A DNA stretch of 64,000 nucleotides, taken from Nocardia cyriacigeorgica GUH-2. GTDB lineage: Bacteria; Actinomycetota; Actinomycetes; Mycobacteriales; Mycobacteriaceae. The notes beneath the pieces were generated by a model that was not told the origin of the DNA, ran no database searches, and worked only from the letters and a program-made list of their open reading frames with translations. This document shows, piece after piece, positions 35,124-42,756 of the stretch (positions are counted from its first letter, which is position 1; every line of letters begins with the position of its first letter). The stretch is taken from NCBI RefSeq assembly GCF_000284035.1, contig NC_016887.1, positions 5,952,001 to 6,016,000 of the forward strand. The letters run 5' to 3'. Both the position numbers and the translations under genes were made by a program.

Positions 35124-36881
35124 ATGCCCGACAGAGTTGTGGACTATCTGGTTCGCGCCATGCCGGACCTCGATGTGCGGCATATCTTCGGCGTCGACGG
35201 CGCCAATATCGAAGACCTCTACGACGCCATCTTCGACGCGGGCGGCGCGGTGACCGGCGTGGTCGCCAAACATGAATTCTCTGCCGCCACCATGGCCGAC
35301 GGGTATGCCCGATCCACCGGTGGACTCGGCGTGGTGGTCGCGACCTCCGGCGGCGGCGCGATGAATCTCGTTGCCGGACTTGCCGAATCGTATGCATCGC
35401 GAGTTCCCGTGCTGGCGCTGATCGGGCAGCCGCCGACCATGTTGGAAGGTCACGGCGCCTTCCAGGATTCGAGCGGGCAGGCCGGCGCGATCGACGCGGT
35501 CCGGCTGTTCAGCTCGATCAGCCGCTACTGCGCCCGCGTGGCCCACCCCGGTGAACTGCCCGAACGGCTGGCGCGGGCGTTGCGGGCGGCCCGGCGCGGT
35601 GGGCCGTCGGTGCTACTGATTCCCAAGGACGTCCAGCAGGCCGAGATGGGTGGCATCGCGCCGTTCCGGCCCGATCCGCGCGCCACCTGGCTCGACGAGG
35701 ACGAACTCGAGCGGGTGCTGACCGCGGTGGAAACCGCGCGTCAACTGGGCCGGGTGGTGGTGATCGCGGGCGATCAGGTGGCGCGCGACGATGCGCGCAC
35801 CGCGCTCGCCGAGGTGGTGGCCGAACTCGATGCGATGGTCGGCGTCGCCCCCGACGCCAAGGACACCTACGACAATTTCGCGCCGGCGTTCTGCGGTGTC
35901 GCGGGCACCATGGGCCATCGCGAGCTGGCCGACGCCCTGGACGAGGCCACGCTGTGCCTGCTGGTCGGCACCCCCATGCCGGTCACCGCGCGCACCGGGC
36001 TCGACGAGCTGCTCGGCCGCACCACCATCGCCAGCATCGGGATGTCCATGCCGCACCTGCCCGCGATCCACGCGACCTGCACCGATGTCGGTGTCGCGTT
36101 GCGGATGATCCTGGAGCGCCTGCGCGGCGGACATGACGGGCACGCCGATACCGAGCTCGCCGATTCCGCCGACACCTCCGACTCCACCGGCGCCGCCGCA
36201 CCGGCGACGGTCGCGACCGCGGTCCGCACCACCCTGGTCACCCGCACCGCACCCGCCCGCACCCTGACGCCGATGCCGGTGCCCGAATCGCACGGTCCCG
36301 GCCTGCACTACCGCCAGATCGTCGACGCCATCCAGGCCGCATTGCCCGAGGGCGCGGACGTCTTCGTCGACGCGGGCAATACCGGCGCCGCCGTGGTGCA
36401 TCAGCTGCGGGTGCCACGCGACGGACGCTTCATCGTCGCGCTCGGAATGGGCGGCATGGGGTACGCGTTCGGCGCGGGCATCGGCTCGGCGTTCGCCCGT
36501 TCCCCCGACGGCCACCGCACCGTGGTGATCGCCGGCGACGGCTCGTTCTACATGCACGGGCTGGAACTGCACACCGCCGTCGAGTACGCGCTGCCGGTCA
36601 CCTTCATCGTGTTCAACAACAACGCCCACGCCATGTGCGTGACCCGCGAGCAGCTGCTGTACCGGGATAGATACAGCTTCAACAGATTCCATCCCGCTTT
36701 CTTGGGCGAGGGTGTCGCGGCCATGTTCCCGTCGCTGCGCGCGTGCGCCGTGCACTCGATGGCCGAGTTACCTGACGCGCTCACCGAATGCCTCGCGGGC
36801 CCCGGCCCCTCGTTCGTCTCCATCGACTGTGACCCCGACGAAATCCCGCCCTTCCTGCCCTTCCTGAGGAGTACACCGTGA
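35124..36881 (+). CDS. Thiamine-pyrophosphate-dependent enzyme, acetolactate-synthase-like
   Basis: A 585-residue three-domain TPP enzyme. The cofactor-activating Glu51 is in AKHEFSAATMADGYAR; the C-terminal domain has the GDG...NN Mg-TPP motif with D472 (GDGSFYMHGLELHTAVEY) and Asn498-500. A Ser/Asp/Thr/Ala-rich linker at about residues 335-385 is unusual. Such enzymes catalyse decarboxylation or carboligation of 2-oxo acids; the substrate is not evident. AAGGAGG precedes the ATG. It heads an operon with an SRPBCC gene, a KAS III homologue and an aminotransferase, suggesting secondary metabolism rather than branched-chain amino acid synthesis. Confidence 0.88.
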   Translation: MPDRVVDYLVRAMPDLDVRHIFGVDGANIEDLYDAIFDAGGAVTGVVAKHEFSAATMADGYARSTGGLGVVVATSGGGAMNLVAGLAESYASRVPVLALIGQPPTMLEGHGAFQDSSGQAGAIDAVRLFSSISRYCARVAHPGELPERLARALRAARRGGPSVLLIPKDVQQAEMGGIAPFRPDPRATWLDEDELERVLTAVETARQLGRVVVIAGDQVARDDARTALAEVVAELDAMVGVAPDAKDTYDNFAPAFCGVAGTMGHRELADALDEATLCLLVGTPMPVTARTGLDELLGRTTIASIGMSMPHLPAIHATCTDVGVALRMILERLRGGHDGHADTELADSADTSDSTGAAAPATVATAVRTTLVTRTAPARTLTPMPVPESHGPGLHYRQIVDAIQAALPEGADVFVDAGNTGAAVVHQLRVPRDGRFIVALGMGGMGYAFGAGIGSAFARSPDGHRTVVIAGDGSFYMHGLELHTAVEYALPVTFIVFNNNAHAMCVTREQLLYRDRYSFNRFHPAFLGEGVAAMFPSLRACAVHSMAELPDALTECLAGPGPSFVSIDCDPDEIPPFLPFLRSTP

Positions 36882-37537
36882 CCACCAGTGCCCTGCCCGC
36901 CCTCAGTGATATCGGGGACGACGTGATTCCCGGAATTCTGCGGATCGAGAATTCCGATAAGGAAGCCACCACGCCGATCATCATGGACATGCTGCGGTCG
37001 GTCTATCCGCACGACCAGATCTACGGCGACTTCTGCCCCGTCAATGCCTACATCGCGGCGCCGCCACGGGAGGTCTTCGAATACCTGTCCGACACCAGGT
37101 CGCTCGAGGAATGGACCTACAGCCTGCGCGGATTCACCGAAACCGATGAGCCCGGCCTATGGCTGGCCTACGACCGGCTCGGTGACGCGACCAAGATCTA
37201 CACCCGCACCGTCACCGATCCGCACGCCATGACGGTCGATTATCACTGCGCCTGGGATCAGGGCGAGCACCTGTGGATGGTGTATCTGATGCGGGTCGTC
37301 GACGCGCAGGTGGTGTTCAACAAGCCGGGATCGGTTGTGCTGTGGGTCAATTGCAAACATCCGTTCTACGACGAGAATCCGTATCCGGAGACCGCGCCGC
37401 CGAAACGTCCGGTGTGGGTCGGCGATTTCTGGGAGATGTTCTCCGCCGGACACCAATTGGAGATGGACAACCTCAAGGCGATCTGCGAATACCGGGCCGC
37501 CCACGGCCTGCCGATCAAACCGGAATGGATGAGCTGA
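36878..37537 (+). CDS. SRPBCC-fold protein of the TPP/KAS operon
   Basis: A 219-residue protein with an SRPBCC/START-like profile: VNAYIAAPPREVFEYLSD starts the fold at about residue 55, with YRLGDATKIYTRTVT-type strands and a final long helix (QLEMDNLKAICEYRA). About 50 extra N-terminal residues precede the fold. In polyketide clusters such proteins act as aromatase/cyclases or ligand carriers; here the role is inferred only from neighbours. GTG start overlaps the TPP gene by four bases, and its TGA overlaps the KAS start. Confidence 0.75.
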   Translation: MTTSALPALSDIGDDVIPGILRIENSDKEATTPIIMDMLRSVYPHDQIYGDFCPVNAYIAAPPREVFEYLSDTRSLEEWTYSLRGFTETDEPGLWLAYDRLGDATKIYTRTVTDPHAMTVDYHCAWDQGEHLWMVYLMRVVDAQVVFNKPGSVVLWVNCKHPFYDENPYPETAPPKRPVWVGDFWEMFSAGHQLEMDNLKAICEYRAAHGLPIKPEWMS

Positions 37538-38559
37538 TGACGGAAGCGACGCAGGTCAGCCTGGTGGATGTGGCGAGTTATCTGCCCGGCGAACCGGTCG
37601 GGACGGAGTACTTCACCCAGTTCTCCCGGTCGGATCGGATGGCCAAGAACGTCATGTTCCGTTCGCCGAAAACGCGCTATCACGTCGGGCGCGACGAAAC
37701 CGCCGTCGATATGGTTGAGCGCGCGGTGGCGCCGCTGATCAAACGGCACGGCGCGGATTTCGTGTCCGGGGTCGATGTGCTGATCACGCACACTCAATTG
37801 CCGGACAACCCCGTCATGGGTTGCGGCGCCGAGGTGGCGCGTCGGCTGAATGCCAAGCCCGCCTGGGTCTTCGACCTGCACAATGGCGGTTGTGCCGCGT
37901 TCGTGCACATGATGTCGCTGGCCCAGACCATTCTGCGCACCACCGACGCCAGGACCGCCCTCATCGCCGCCACCCAGAACTGCGCGGGCCCGGTATTCAC
38001 CCAGCCCGATATCCGCAAACTCGCCCAGGCCCCCGTCCCCGGCGACGGCTGCGGCGTCGGCCTGCTGGTCCGCGACGACAGCGCACCGATCCTGGATATC
38101 GAATGCCGCACCTACCCCGAATTCGCCGGCGATATGGACTTCTCCACCAACGGTGACCGCAAATACTGGGAACCGGGCGAGGGCCAGGGCTGTGTGAGTT
38201 TCACCGAATCGAAGATCACCAAGGTGTTCGCGCGCGGTAATCGGCTGGTCCCGGAAGTGGCGCTGGCGGTGTGCGATCGGATCGGGGTGAAGGGCCGCGA
38301 TATCGACACCTTCGTCACCAATCAGCCGAACCGGTTGTTCCTGCGTAACTGGCATGATGCGCTGGAGCTGCCGGCGGAACGTCATCCGGATACGTTCGAC
38401 TCGTGCGGAAACCTGTTCGCCGCGGGCATTCCGGTGACCTTGGATGTGGAGAACCGGGCCGGGCGCTTGCGTAATGGTTCGGTGGTCCTGATGTCGGCGT
38501 TCGCGCATGCGGGCGATTTCGCGGCCGCGGCGGCGGTGCGGTGGGGTGCGGCGCGATGA
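37537..38559 (+). CDS. 3-oxoacyl-ACP synthase III (KAS III)-like protein with altered catalytic His
   Basis: A 340-residue thiolase-fold protein. The nucleophile Cys119 is in HNGGCAAFVHMMSLAQ, and the Asn of the oxyanion site is N292 in SCGNLFAAGIP. The position normally occupied by the catalytic His (HQAN in KAS III) reads NQPN, with Asn262. The usual Cys-His-Asn triad is therefore Cys-Asn-Asn. It may transfer acyl groups without decarboxylation. The start overlaps the SRPBCC stop, and the stop overlaps the next small frame. Confidence 0.85.
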   Translation: MTEATQVSLVDVASYLPGEPVGTEYFTQFSRSDRMAKNVMFRSPKTRYHVGRDETAVDMVERAVAPLIKRHGADFVSGVDVLITHTQLPDNPVMGCGAEVARRLNAKPAWVFDLHNGGCAAFVHMMSLAQTILRTTDARTALIAATQNCAGPVFTQPDIRKLAQAPVPGDGCGVGLLVRDDSAPILDIECRTYPEFAGDMDFSTNGDRKYWEPGEGQGCVSFTESKITKVFARGNRLVPEVALAVCDRIGVKGRDIDTFVTNQPNRLFLRNWHDALELPAERHPDTFDSCGNLFAAGIPVTLDVENRAGRLRNGSVVLMSAFAHAGDFAAAAAVRWGAAR

Positions 38560-38729
38560 AGATTCACCGCGTCGACGGCACCGTTTCGCTGCGAGAATCC
38601 GCGGTCCCGCACGGCAACGCCGGGGCCACGGAACGCCGGGGAGCAGCGCCTTCCGGTGCACAGTGTCAGCCAGTATCCGCTCGCACAGGGCCGTTCGCGG
38701 CCGTCGGCACGCGAAAGGTGCGGCGGTGA
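38556..38729 (+). CDS. Possible 57-residue protein coupled to both neighbours
   Basis: The ATG at 38556 overlaps the KAS-like stop (ATGA), and the TGA overlaps the GTG start of the aminotransferase (GTGA). This double overlap is just what operon genes here show, and it fills a gap otherwise empty. The sequence (begins MKIHRVDGTVSLRESAVPHG) is not recognised and ends in basic residues. It may be a small peptide, a remnant, or a translation-coupling frame. Codon bias could not be quantified. Confidence 0.4.
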   Translation: MKIHRVDGTVSLRESAVPHGNAGATERRGAAPSGAQCQPVSARTGPFAAVGTRKVRR

Positions 38730-39937
38730 GCATCCACCTGGCCGACCGAAGCCGATCATCGCGGCGATTCCAGGTCGCGCCCGCGTCGGTTCGTTTCGAT
38801 CTCACCCTGAGCGAGAACCCTTTCCCGCCACTGCCTTCTGTACGCGTGGCGATTCAGCGCGAGGTGGGTCGAGCGAACAGATATCCCGAGTTCCTGCCGA
38901 CCCGCCTGCCCGCCGTCATCGCCGACAGGCTGGGCGTCAGCCCGGACCAGGTGGTGGTCGGCTCCGGCGCTACTGGCGTTGCCATGCAGATCCTGCACAC
39001 CCTCGCCGGGCCTGGGTCCGGCTGGGGCTCGGGCTGGGGCTCCGGCTTCGGGCCCGGGTCCGACTCCGGCTCCGGGTCGGGCTCCGGGTCGGGCTCGGGC
39101 TTCGGCTCCGGGTCGGGCTCCGGGTCGGGCTCGCGCTTCGGCTCCCGGTCGGGCTTCGGGTCTCGCTCCGGCTCCGGATCCGAAATGGTGCTCGGCATGC
39201 CGACTTTCGACGGCTACCCGATCATGGCCGGTATGGTCGGCGTCGACGTCGTCGGCGTACCCCTCGACAAGGCCGGCGAGCAAGACCTGCGCGCAATGTC
39301 CCGCGCCATCACCTCCCGCACCCGCCTGATAGTCCTGTGCCGCCCGCACAACCCGACCGGAACGCTCATCCCCGAACGCGACCTGCGCCGATTCCTGCGC
39401 ACCGTCCCCACTCACATCCCGGTGATCCTCGACGAGGCCTACGTCGAATTCCTCCCCGCCGCCGACCGCATCGACCCACGCACCCTCCTCTCCCGCCACC
39501 CGAACCTGCTGATCCTGCGCACCTTCTCCAAGGCCTACGGCCTCGCCGGCCTGCGCATCGGCTACGCCCTCGGCAACACCGCCCTGATCCCCCGAGTCCG
39601 CCGCATCCAACTCCCCTTCGGAGTCCCCACCTTCGCAACCGCTGCCGTCACCGCCTGCTACGCGGCCGAACCCGAACTCGCGGTACGGGTAGCGCGGATC
39701 ACCGAGGAGCGCGATTCACTGCGGGAGGCGTTGCGCTGTACAGGAATCAACGTTCCACCGAGCTTTGCAAACTTCCTCTACCTGCCCGGTCCGAGGGTTG
39801 CGACAGCATTGCGCCGCGCAGGCATCGCCGCCAAGGCCTACGCGGATGGGAGTGCGCGGATCGCGGTAGGCGATGTAGATGCGGGACGAGCGGTGCTGGA
39901 TGCGGTGCGCGCCGTGGCCCGGACCGAGTCTCGCTAA
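38726..39937 (+). CDS. Class I/II PLP-dependent aminotransferase (HisC-like) with Gly/Ser insertion
   Basis: A 403-residue fold type I aminotransferase related to histidinol-phosphate aminotransferases. N-terminal LSENPFPPLPSV, RYPEFLPTRLPAVIADRLG, the CRPHNPTGTLIPERDLRRFL block, DEAYVEFLP and the PLP-binding Lys269 in TFSKAYGLAGLRIGYALG are all present. Between residues 95 and 152 there is a Gly/Ser/Phe/Arg repeat insertion where HisC has a two- or three-residue turn. GTG at 38726 after AAAGGTG. As the last gene of the TPP-SRPBCC-KAS operon it probably aminates the pathway product. Confidence 0.9.
   Translation: MSIHLADRSRSSRRFQVAPASVRFDLTLSENPFPPLPSVRVAIQREVGRANRYPEFLPTRLPAVIADRLGVSPDQVVVGSGATGVAMQILHTLAGPGSGWGSGWGSGFGPGSDSGSGSGSGSGSGFGSGSGSGSGSRFGSRSGFGSRSGSGSEMVLGMPTFDGYPIMAGMVGVDVVGVPLDKAGEQDLRAMSRAITSRTRLIVLCRPHNPTGTLIPERDLRRFLRTVPTHIPVILDEAYVEFLPAADRIDPRTLLSRHPNLLILRTFSKAYGLAGLRIGYALGNTALIPRVRRIQLPFGVPTFATAAVTACYAAEPELAVRVARITEERDSLREALRCTGINVPPSFANFLYLPGPRVATALRRAGIAAKAYADGSARIAVGDVDAGRAVLDAVRAVARTESR
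39008..39181 (+). repeat. Hexanucleotide-type repeat encoding Gly-Ser tract
   Basis: About 174 bp of imperfect 6-bp units (GGCTCC, GGGTCG and variants) in frame inside the aminotransferase gene, encoding about 58 residues of Gly alternating mainly with Ser and occasional Trp, Phe, Arg, Asp. It is flanked by normal family sequence (ILHTLAG before, MVLGMPTFDGYPIM after). Confidence 0.92.
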
Positions 39938-40029
39938 CCGGTGCTCTCGGCGTCCGAGGTCGGCTCGGCACCGTCGCTGCAACCGACACCAACCGCCGAC
40001 AACCCGACCGCGAGCACCATGATCAGCAC
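39934..40029 (-). CDS. Possible truncated lipoprotein (signal peptide and short mature part)
   Basis: From GTG 40029 the frame encodes LIMVLAVGLSAVGVGCSDG, a good hydrophobic core with lipobox-like VGVGC, then only about 14 more residues. The Arg-rich codons further upstream look like an n-region but lack a start. It overlaps the aminotransferase stop by four bases on the other strand and has a large palindrome at its start. It is either a tiny lipoprotein or the remnant of a longer one. Confidence 0.3.
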   Translation of the reverse strand: MLIMVLAVGLSAVGVGCSDGAEPTSDAESTG

Positions 40030-40052
40030 GCCGGAACGGCCGTTCCGGCGTG
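40027..40052. terminator. Perfect 26-bp palindrome
   Basis: CACGCCGGAACGG followed directly by its reverse complement. As RNA it gives an 11-bp stem with a GGCC loop. It lies in the 297-base gap between the converging aminotransferase and epimerase genes, and a terminator is the simplest reading. Nothing else clear is seen in 40053-40234. Confidence 0.65.
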
Positions 40053-40234
40053 GACGCCTTCCGAGTCTCCGCTGACGCCGCGCAAGAAGCGCACTACCGG
40101 CAGGCGGCGGGTGAACGAATGGGCCGGGGGAACACTGCTCCGCTCGGTCTTCGACCCACGCCCGAGCAGTCGGGCTCTCCGTAGTCGGTGGCGGCGCGGC
40201 AAACCGGCAGCGGTGTGGCTCGGGAACCGGACCT

Positions 40235-41182
40235 CTAGGGCTGCACTCGCGCTGGCTGGCTGAGCAACGCCGTACGCATCCAGTCGAGCGTGTGGTGCAC
40301 CCCCTCATGCAAAGAGGTCGTCGGCTCCCACCCGAGCAGCCGGCGCGTTCGGGCGAGATCCGGTGGTCGAGCACCGGGCGTCGACGCGACCCGCAGCGCA
40401 AGCCCATCGGATCCCGCGCTGCTGGTGCGGCGGGGAGCAGCGCATTCCACCCAACCGCGCCCTGCCAGAGCGATGGCTGTGCGGGCGAACTCGCTGAGCG
40501 TGACCATCGGCCCGCCGATATCGACCGGCCCCGCTGTTTCGCAGTCGAGCAGGGCGATCAGGGCGGCGACCACGTCGGTCACGTAGACGAACGACCGCTC
40601 TTCGTCGTCCAGGTAGACGGTCTGATCCCGCAACGCGGCAGCGCAGAGCGTCGCGCCGACACCGGTGCCCGGCCTCGAGTGCGGACCGTAGACCTCGAAC
40701 GGCCGCGCGATGGCCACCCGCGCTCCGGGGTAGTGGCGGGCGGTCGTTTCGGCGATCAGTTCCGCTGCACCGCGTACGGATTCGGCGTCGAGACGGCTCG
40801 TGAAGCGCGGCCGGCGATCAGTCCCTCCGTGCGCGCCGGAGACGATGACGATGCGCGCCCCATGCGCGACAGCCAGATCCAAAGCCGCCATCGTGCCCGC
40901 CGACGCGGCCCTGATCACCTCGATCGGATCACTGTGCGTGCTGCCGCCGTGGCCGAGATGGGCGACGTGAGTGATCGCCCCGAGCCCGGCGAGAGTGCCA
41001 GGAACCGTGCTATCCGCGCAGCGAAAGGCGAACTGCGGGTGCGCGCCGAAGTCCCGCATCGCGGCGGCGCGCTCGGCACTGAGCGGATCGATGGCGGTGA
41101 CGCGATCGCCCCGCTGGAGCAGCGCCCGGCACAGATGCGAGCCGAGAAAGCCCGCGCAACCGATCACCACGACATGGTTCAC
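40235..41182 (-). CDS. NAD-dependent epimerase/dehydratase (extended SDR)
   Basis: A 315-residue extended SDR. The Rossmann motif is VVVIGCAGFLGSHLCRALLQRG (GxxGxxG). The Asp of IDPLSAE suggests NAD preference. The catalytic YxxxK is not clear: the expected region reads FTSRLDAESVRGAAELIAE, with no obvious Tyr-Lys pair, so catalysis may be altered. ARPFEVYGPHSRPGTGVG and FVYVTDVVAALIALLD follow the nucleotide-sugar epimerase pattern. GTG at 41182 after GGGAGGGG, overlapping the upstream gene stop. Last gene of a four-gene overlapping operon. Confidence 0.82.
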   Translation of the reverse strand: MNHVVVIGCAGFLGSHLCRALLQRGDRVTAIDPLSAERAAAMRDFGAHPQFAFRCADSTVPGTLAGLGAITHVAHLGHGGSTHSDPIEVIRAASAGTMAALDLAVAHGARIVIVSGAHGGTDRRPRFTSRLDAESVRGAAELIAETTARHYPGARVAIARPFEVYGPHSRPGTGVGATLCAAALRDQTVYLDDEERSFVYVTDVVAALIALLDCETAGPVDIGGPMVTLSEFARTAIALAGRGWVECAAPRRTSSAGSDGLALRVASTPGARPPDLARTRRLLGWEPTTSLHEGVHHTLDWMRTALLSQPARVQP

Positions 41183-41574
41183 GACATCCCCTCCCGACGC
41201 CGGTATCGACGCGAGGAATCCGGGGTGATGCGCCCGGCGGCGACCAGCGCGGTGAACGCCGCACGTTTGCGGGCGCAATCATGTTCGCGGTGGTGACGCA
41301 TGGCTTGATGGGCGTCGTCGATGGTCAGCGGTGCCAGCGGAAGTTCGCAGGTCCACGCCGTCCAACTCGTCTGATCGACCTGGTCGAACGCCACATGCCT
41401 GCGTGCGACACCCCGCGAGCGGTGCGCCCCGGACCGCGCGATCCGGCGATGAGCGTGCGCCCGCTGCGGCGGCTCCTCCGGCCACAGACACCCGATGATG
41501 AGCACCGCGATCACACATCCCGCGAGAACCGAAACCACACTCGACATCACATGCCACGAATCCACCGCACTCAC
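41179..41574 (-). CDS. Small membrane protein with C-terminal module shared with its neighbour
   Basis: A 131-residue protein: one membrane helix near the N-terminus (VVSVLAGCVIAVLIIGCLW), a basic linker, and a C-terminal module DDAHQAMRHHREHDCARKRA followed by AAGRITPDSS. This module is similar to one in the gene upstream. The GTG start overlaps the upstream stop, and its stop overlaps the epimerase start. No known family is recognised. Confidence 0.65.
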   Translation of the reverse strand: MSAVDSWHVMSSVVSVLAGCVIAVLIIGCLWPEEPPQRAHAHRRIARSGAHRSRGVARRHVAFDQVDQTSWTAWTCELPLAPLTIDDAHQAMRHHREHDCARKRAAFTALVAAGRITPDSSRRYRRREGMS

Positions 41575-41954
41575 CCCTCCCGGCCTTCACCGGCATAGCG
41601 GGTGAGCCCATCGAGCACCTGACGCAACGTGGCAAGGTCGGTCATCGCGGTCGGCTGTCGAACACTCGCGCCCTCATGCACCGTCGCATCCAGCCCGACC
41701 GATCTCGCGCCCGACCTGACATCAGATGCCGTTGCGGCAGTCCCGAACTCGATCCCCCGCCGATAAGCCCGCTCCCGCGGACTCACCGACTGCGGCGCGA
41801 GCCGCCCGACATGCACCAGCGTGCAATACGCGACCCACTTCCACGCACACCGCTCGACCCGGCACTCCCGATGCCGCCGCATCACCCGATGCGCCAACTC
41901 CACATCCGCGACCCCACACACAACCGGCGCCGCAAGCACCTCCTCCCCCGCCAT
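41571..41954 (-). CDS. Hypothetical protein with His/Cys/Arg module
   Basis: A 127-residue soluble protein. The module ELAHRVMRRHRECRVERCAW, then ALVHVGRLAPQS-like residues and RERAYRRGI, is paralogous to the C-terminus of the next gene. It may be a small zinc- or nucleic-acid-binding unit because of its His, Cys and Arg content, but that is inference. The ATG at 41954 shares a base with the stop of the upstream gene. Confidence 0.65.
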   Translation of the reverse strand: MAGEEVLAAPVVCGVADVELAHRVMRRHRECRVERCAWKWVAYCTLVHVGRLAPQSVSPRERAYRRGIEFGTAATASDVRSGARSVGLDATVHEGASVRQPTAMTDLATLRQVLDGLTRYAGEGREG

Positions 41955-42421
41955 CACGCCGCCCCCGCCAGATACACGGCCGCGCCCCGGGGAGTGGCAC
42001 ATGAAGCTGGACCGCACGGCGTGTCACCTGCCTCATGCACCACTCGTGCAGCCGCCTCGGCCGATGGCGGGGCATTGGTGGTGGAGGTTCGGGTCCAAGT
42101 GGTTGCGGGGCAGACGGTTTCGAGGTCGTACCCTTCGTCGCAGACCCGCGCCGGGCTGTAATCGGTGTGGGCGAGATCGAACACGACAATGGTCTCGACA
42201 CCCAGCGCAGCGGCAATACCGAGGGCATACCCCACCGGATCGGGATCCCCACTCGGCGGCCGCACCGTATACACAACCCGCCACCCCGACTTCATGGCGT
42301 ACCTGCGTATCTCAGCCGCATGCCGGACAGCATGCGGCCCGGAAACCTCCTCACGAACAAACCCGATAACCGGCGGTCTGCGGCCGCCCGGCCCGACCTC
42401 CACGACGCGCGGATCTGACAT
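41954..42421 (-). CDS. Resolvase-N-terminal-like protein lacking a DNA-binding domain
   Basis: A 155-residue protein. PPVIGFVREEVSGPHAVRHA, GWRVVYTVRPPSGDPDP and VETIVVFDLAHTDYSPARV follow the strand/helix order of a serine-recombinase N-terminal domain. The catalytic Tyr-x-Arg-x-Ser is replaced by FVREEVSG, and no helix-turn-helix follows, so recombinase activity is unlikely. ATG at 42421 after GGAGGGG. First gene of the operon, divergent from the XRE regulator at 42757. Confidence 0.6.
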   Translation of the reverse strand: MSDPRVVEVGPGGRRPPVIGFVREEVSGPHAVRHAAEIRRYAMKSGWRVVYTVRPPSGDPDPVGYALGIAAALGVETIVVFDLAHTDYSPARVCDEGYDLETVCPATTWTRTSTTNAPPSAEAAARVVHEAGDTPCGPASCATPRGAAVYLAGAA

Positions 42422-42641
42422 GTGCCCCTCCGAAACATGATCGATGGACGAGATCTGAGGCGTCCGAGCGGTCCACGGCAACGAATCAACGTCAGGGGGA
42501 TCAATCGGCGACCGCCTCGCCGATCAGCTCGCTCCCGCCGATGCTGTTGTGAGTCTGGGGGATTCGTATGGGGTTGACCTGCGGAGTTGCTCGAACGTTG
42601 AGTTCAGAAGATCACGGCGCGCTACCCTCGGCCAAGGAGAA

Positions 42642-42712
42642 TCGAATGATTCGAATCCAACTGGCCTGAAGTCCCAGAGCGCGATTCGATCGTGGTTCAG
42701 GGGTTGATTCGA
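42642..42712. promoter_or_regulatory. Repeated ATTCGA elements in divergent promoter region
   Basis: The 13-bp palindrome TCGAATGATTCGA (42642-42654) is followed by further ATTCGA copies at 42684-42689 and 42707-42712, just upstream of the XRE regulator. They stand out against the GC-rich background and are candidate operators for that regulator. Confidence 0.4.
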
Positions 42713-42756
42713 TTTCGCGCCGCCGTTCCACTCACTTTTGCAATCGGAGGCACACC

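Noticed and set aside
38541..38555. Longer start for the 57-residue frame at ATG 38541
   Set aside because: The ATG at 38556 overlaps the upstream stop and is the better coupled start.
39005..39185. Possible CRISPR or minisatellite array
   Set aside because: Units are about 6 bp without spacers and are in frame inside an aminotransferase, so it is a coding low-complexity repeat.
41954..42421. Site-specific serine recombinase
   Set aside because: The catalytic Ser motif is missing, there is no DNA-binding domain, and no attachment-site duplication was seen; kept only as resolvase-like.
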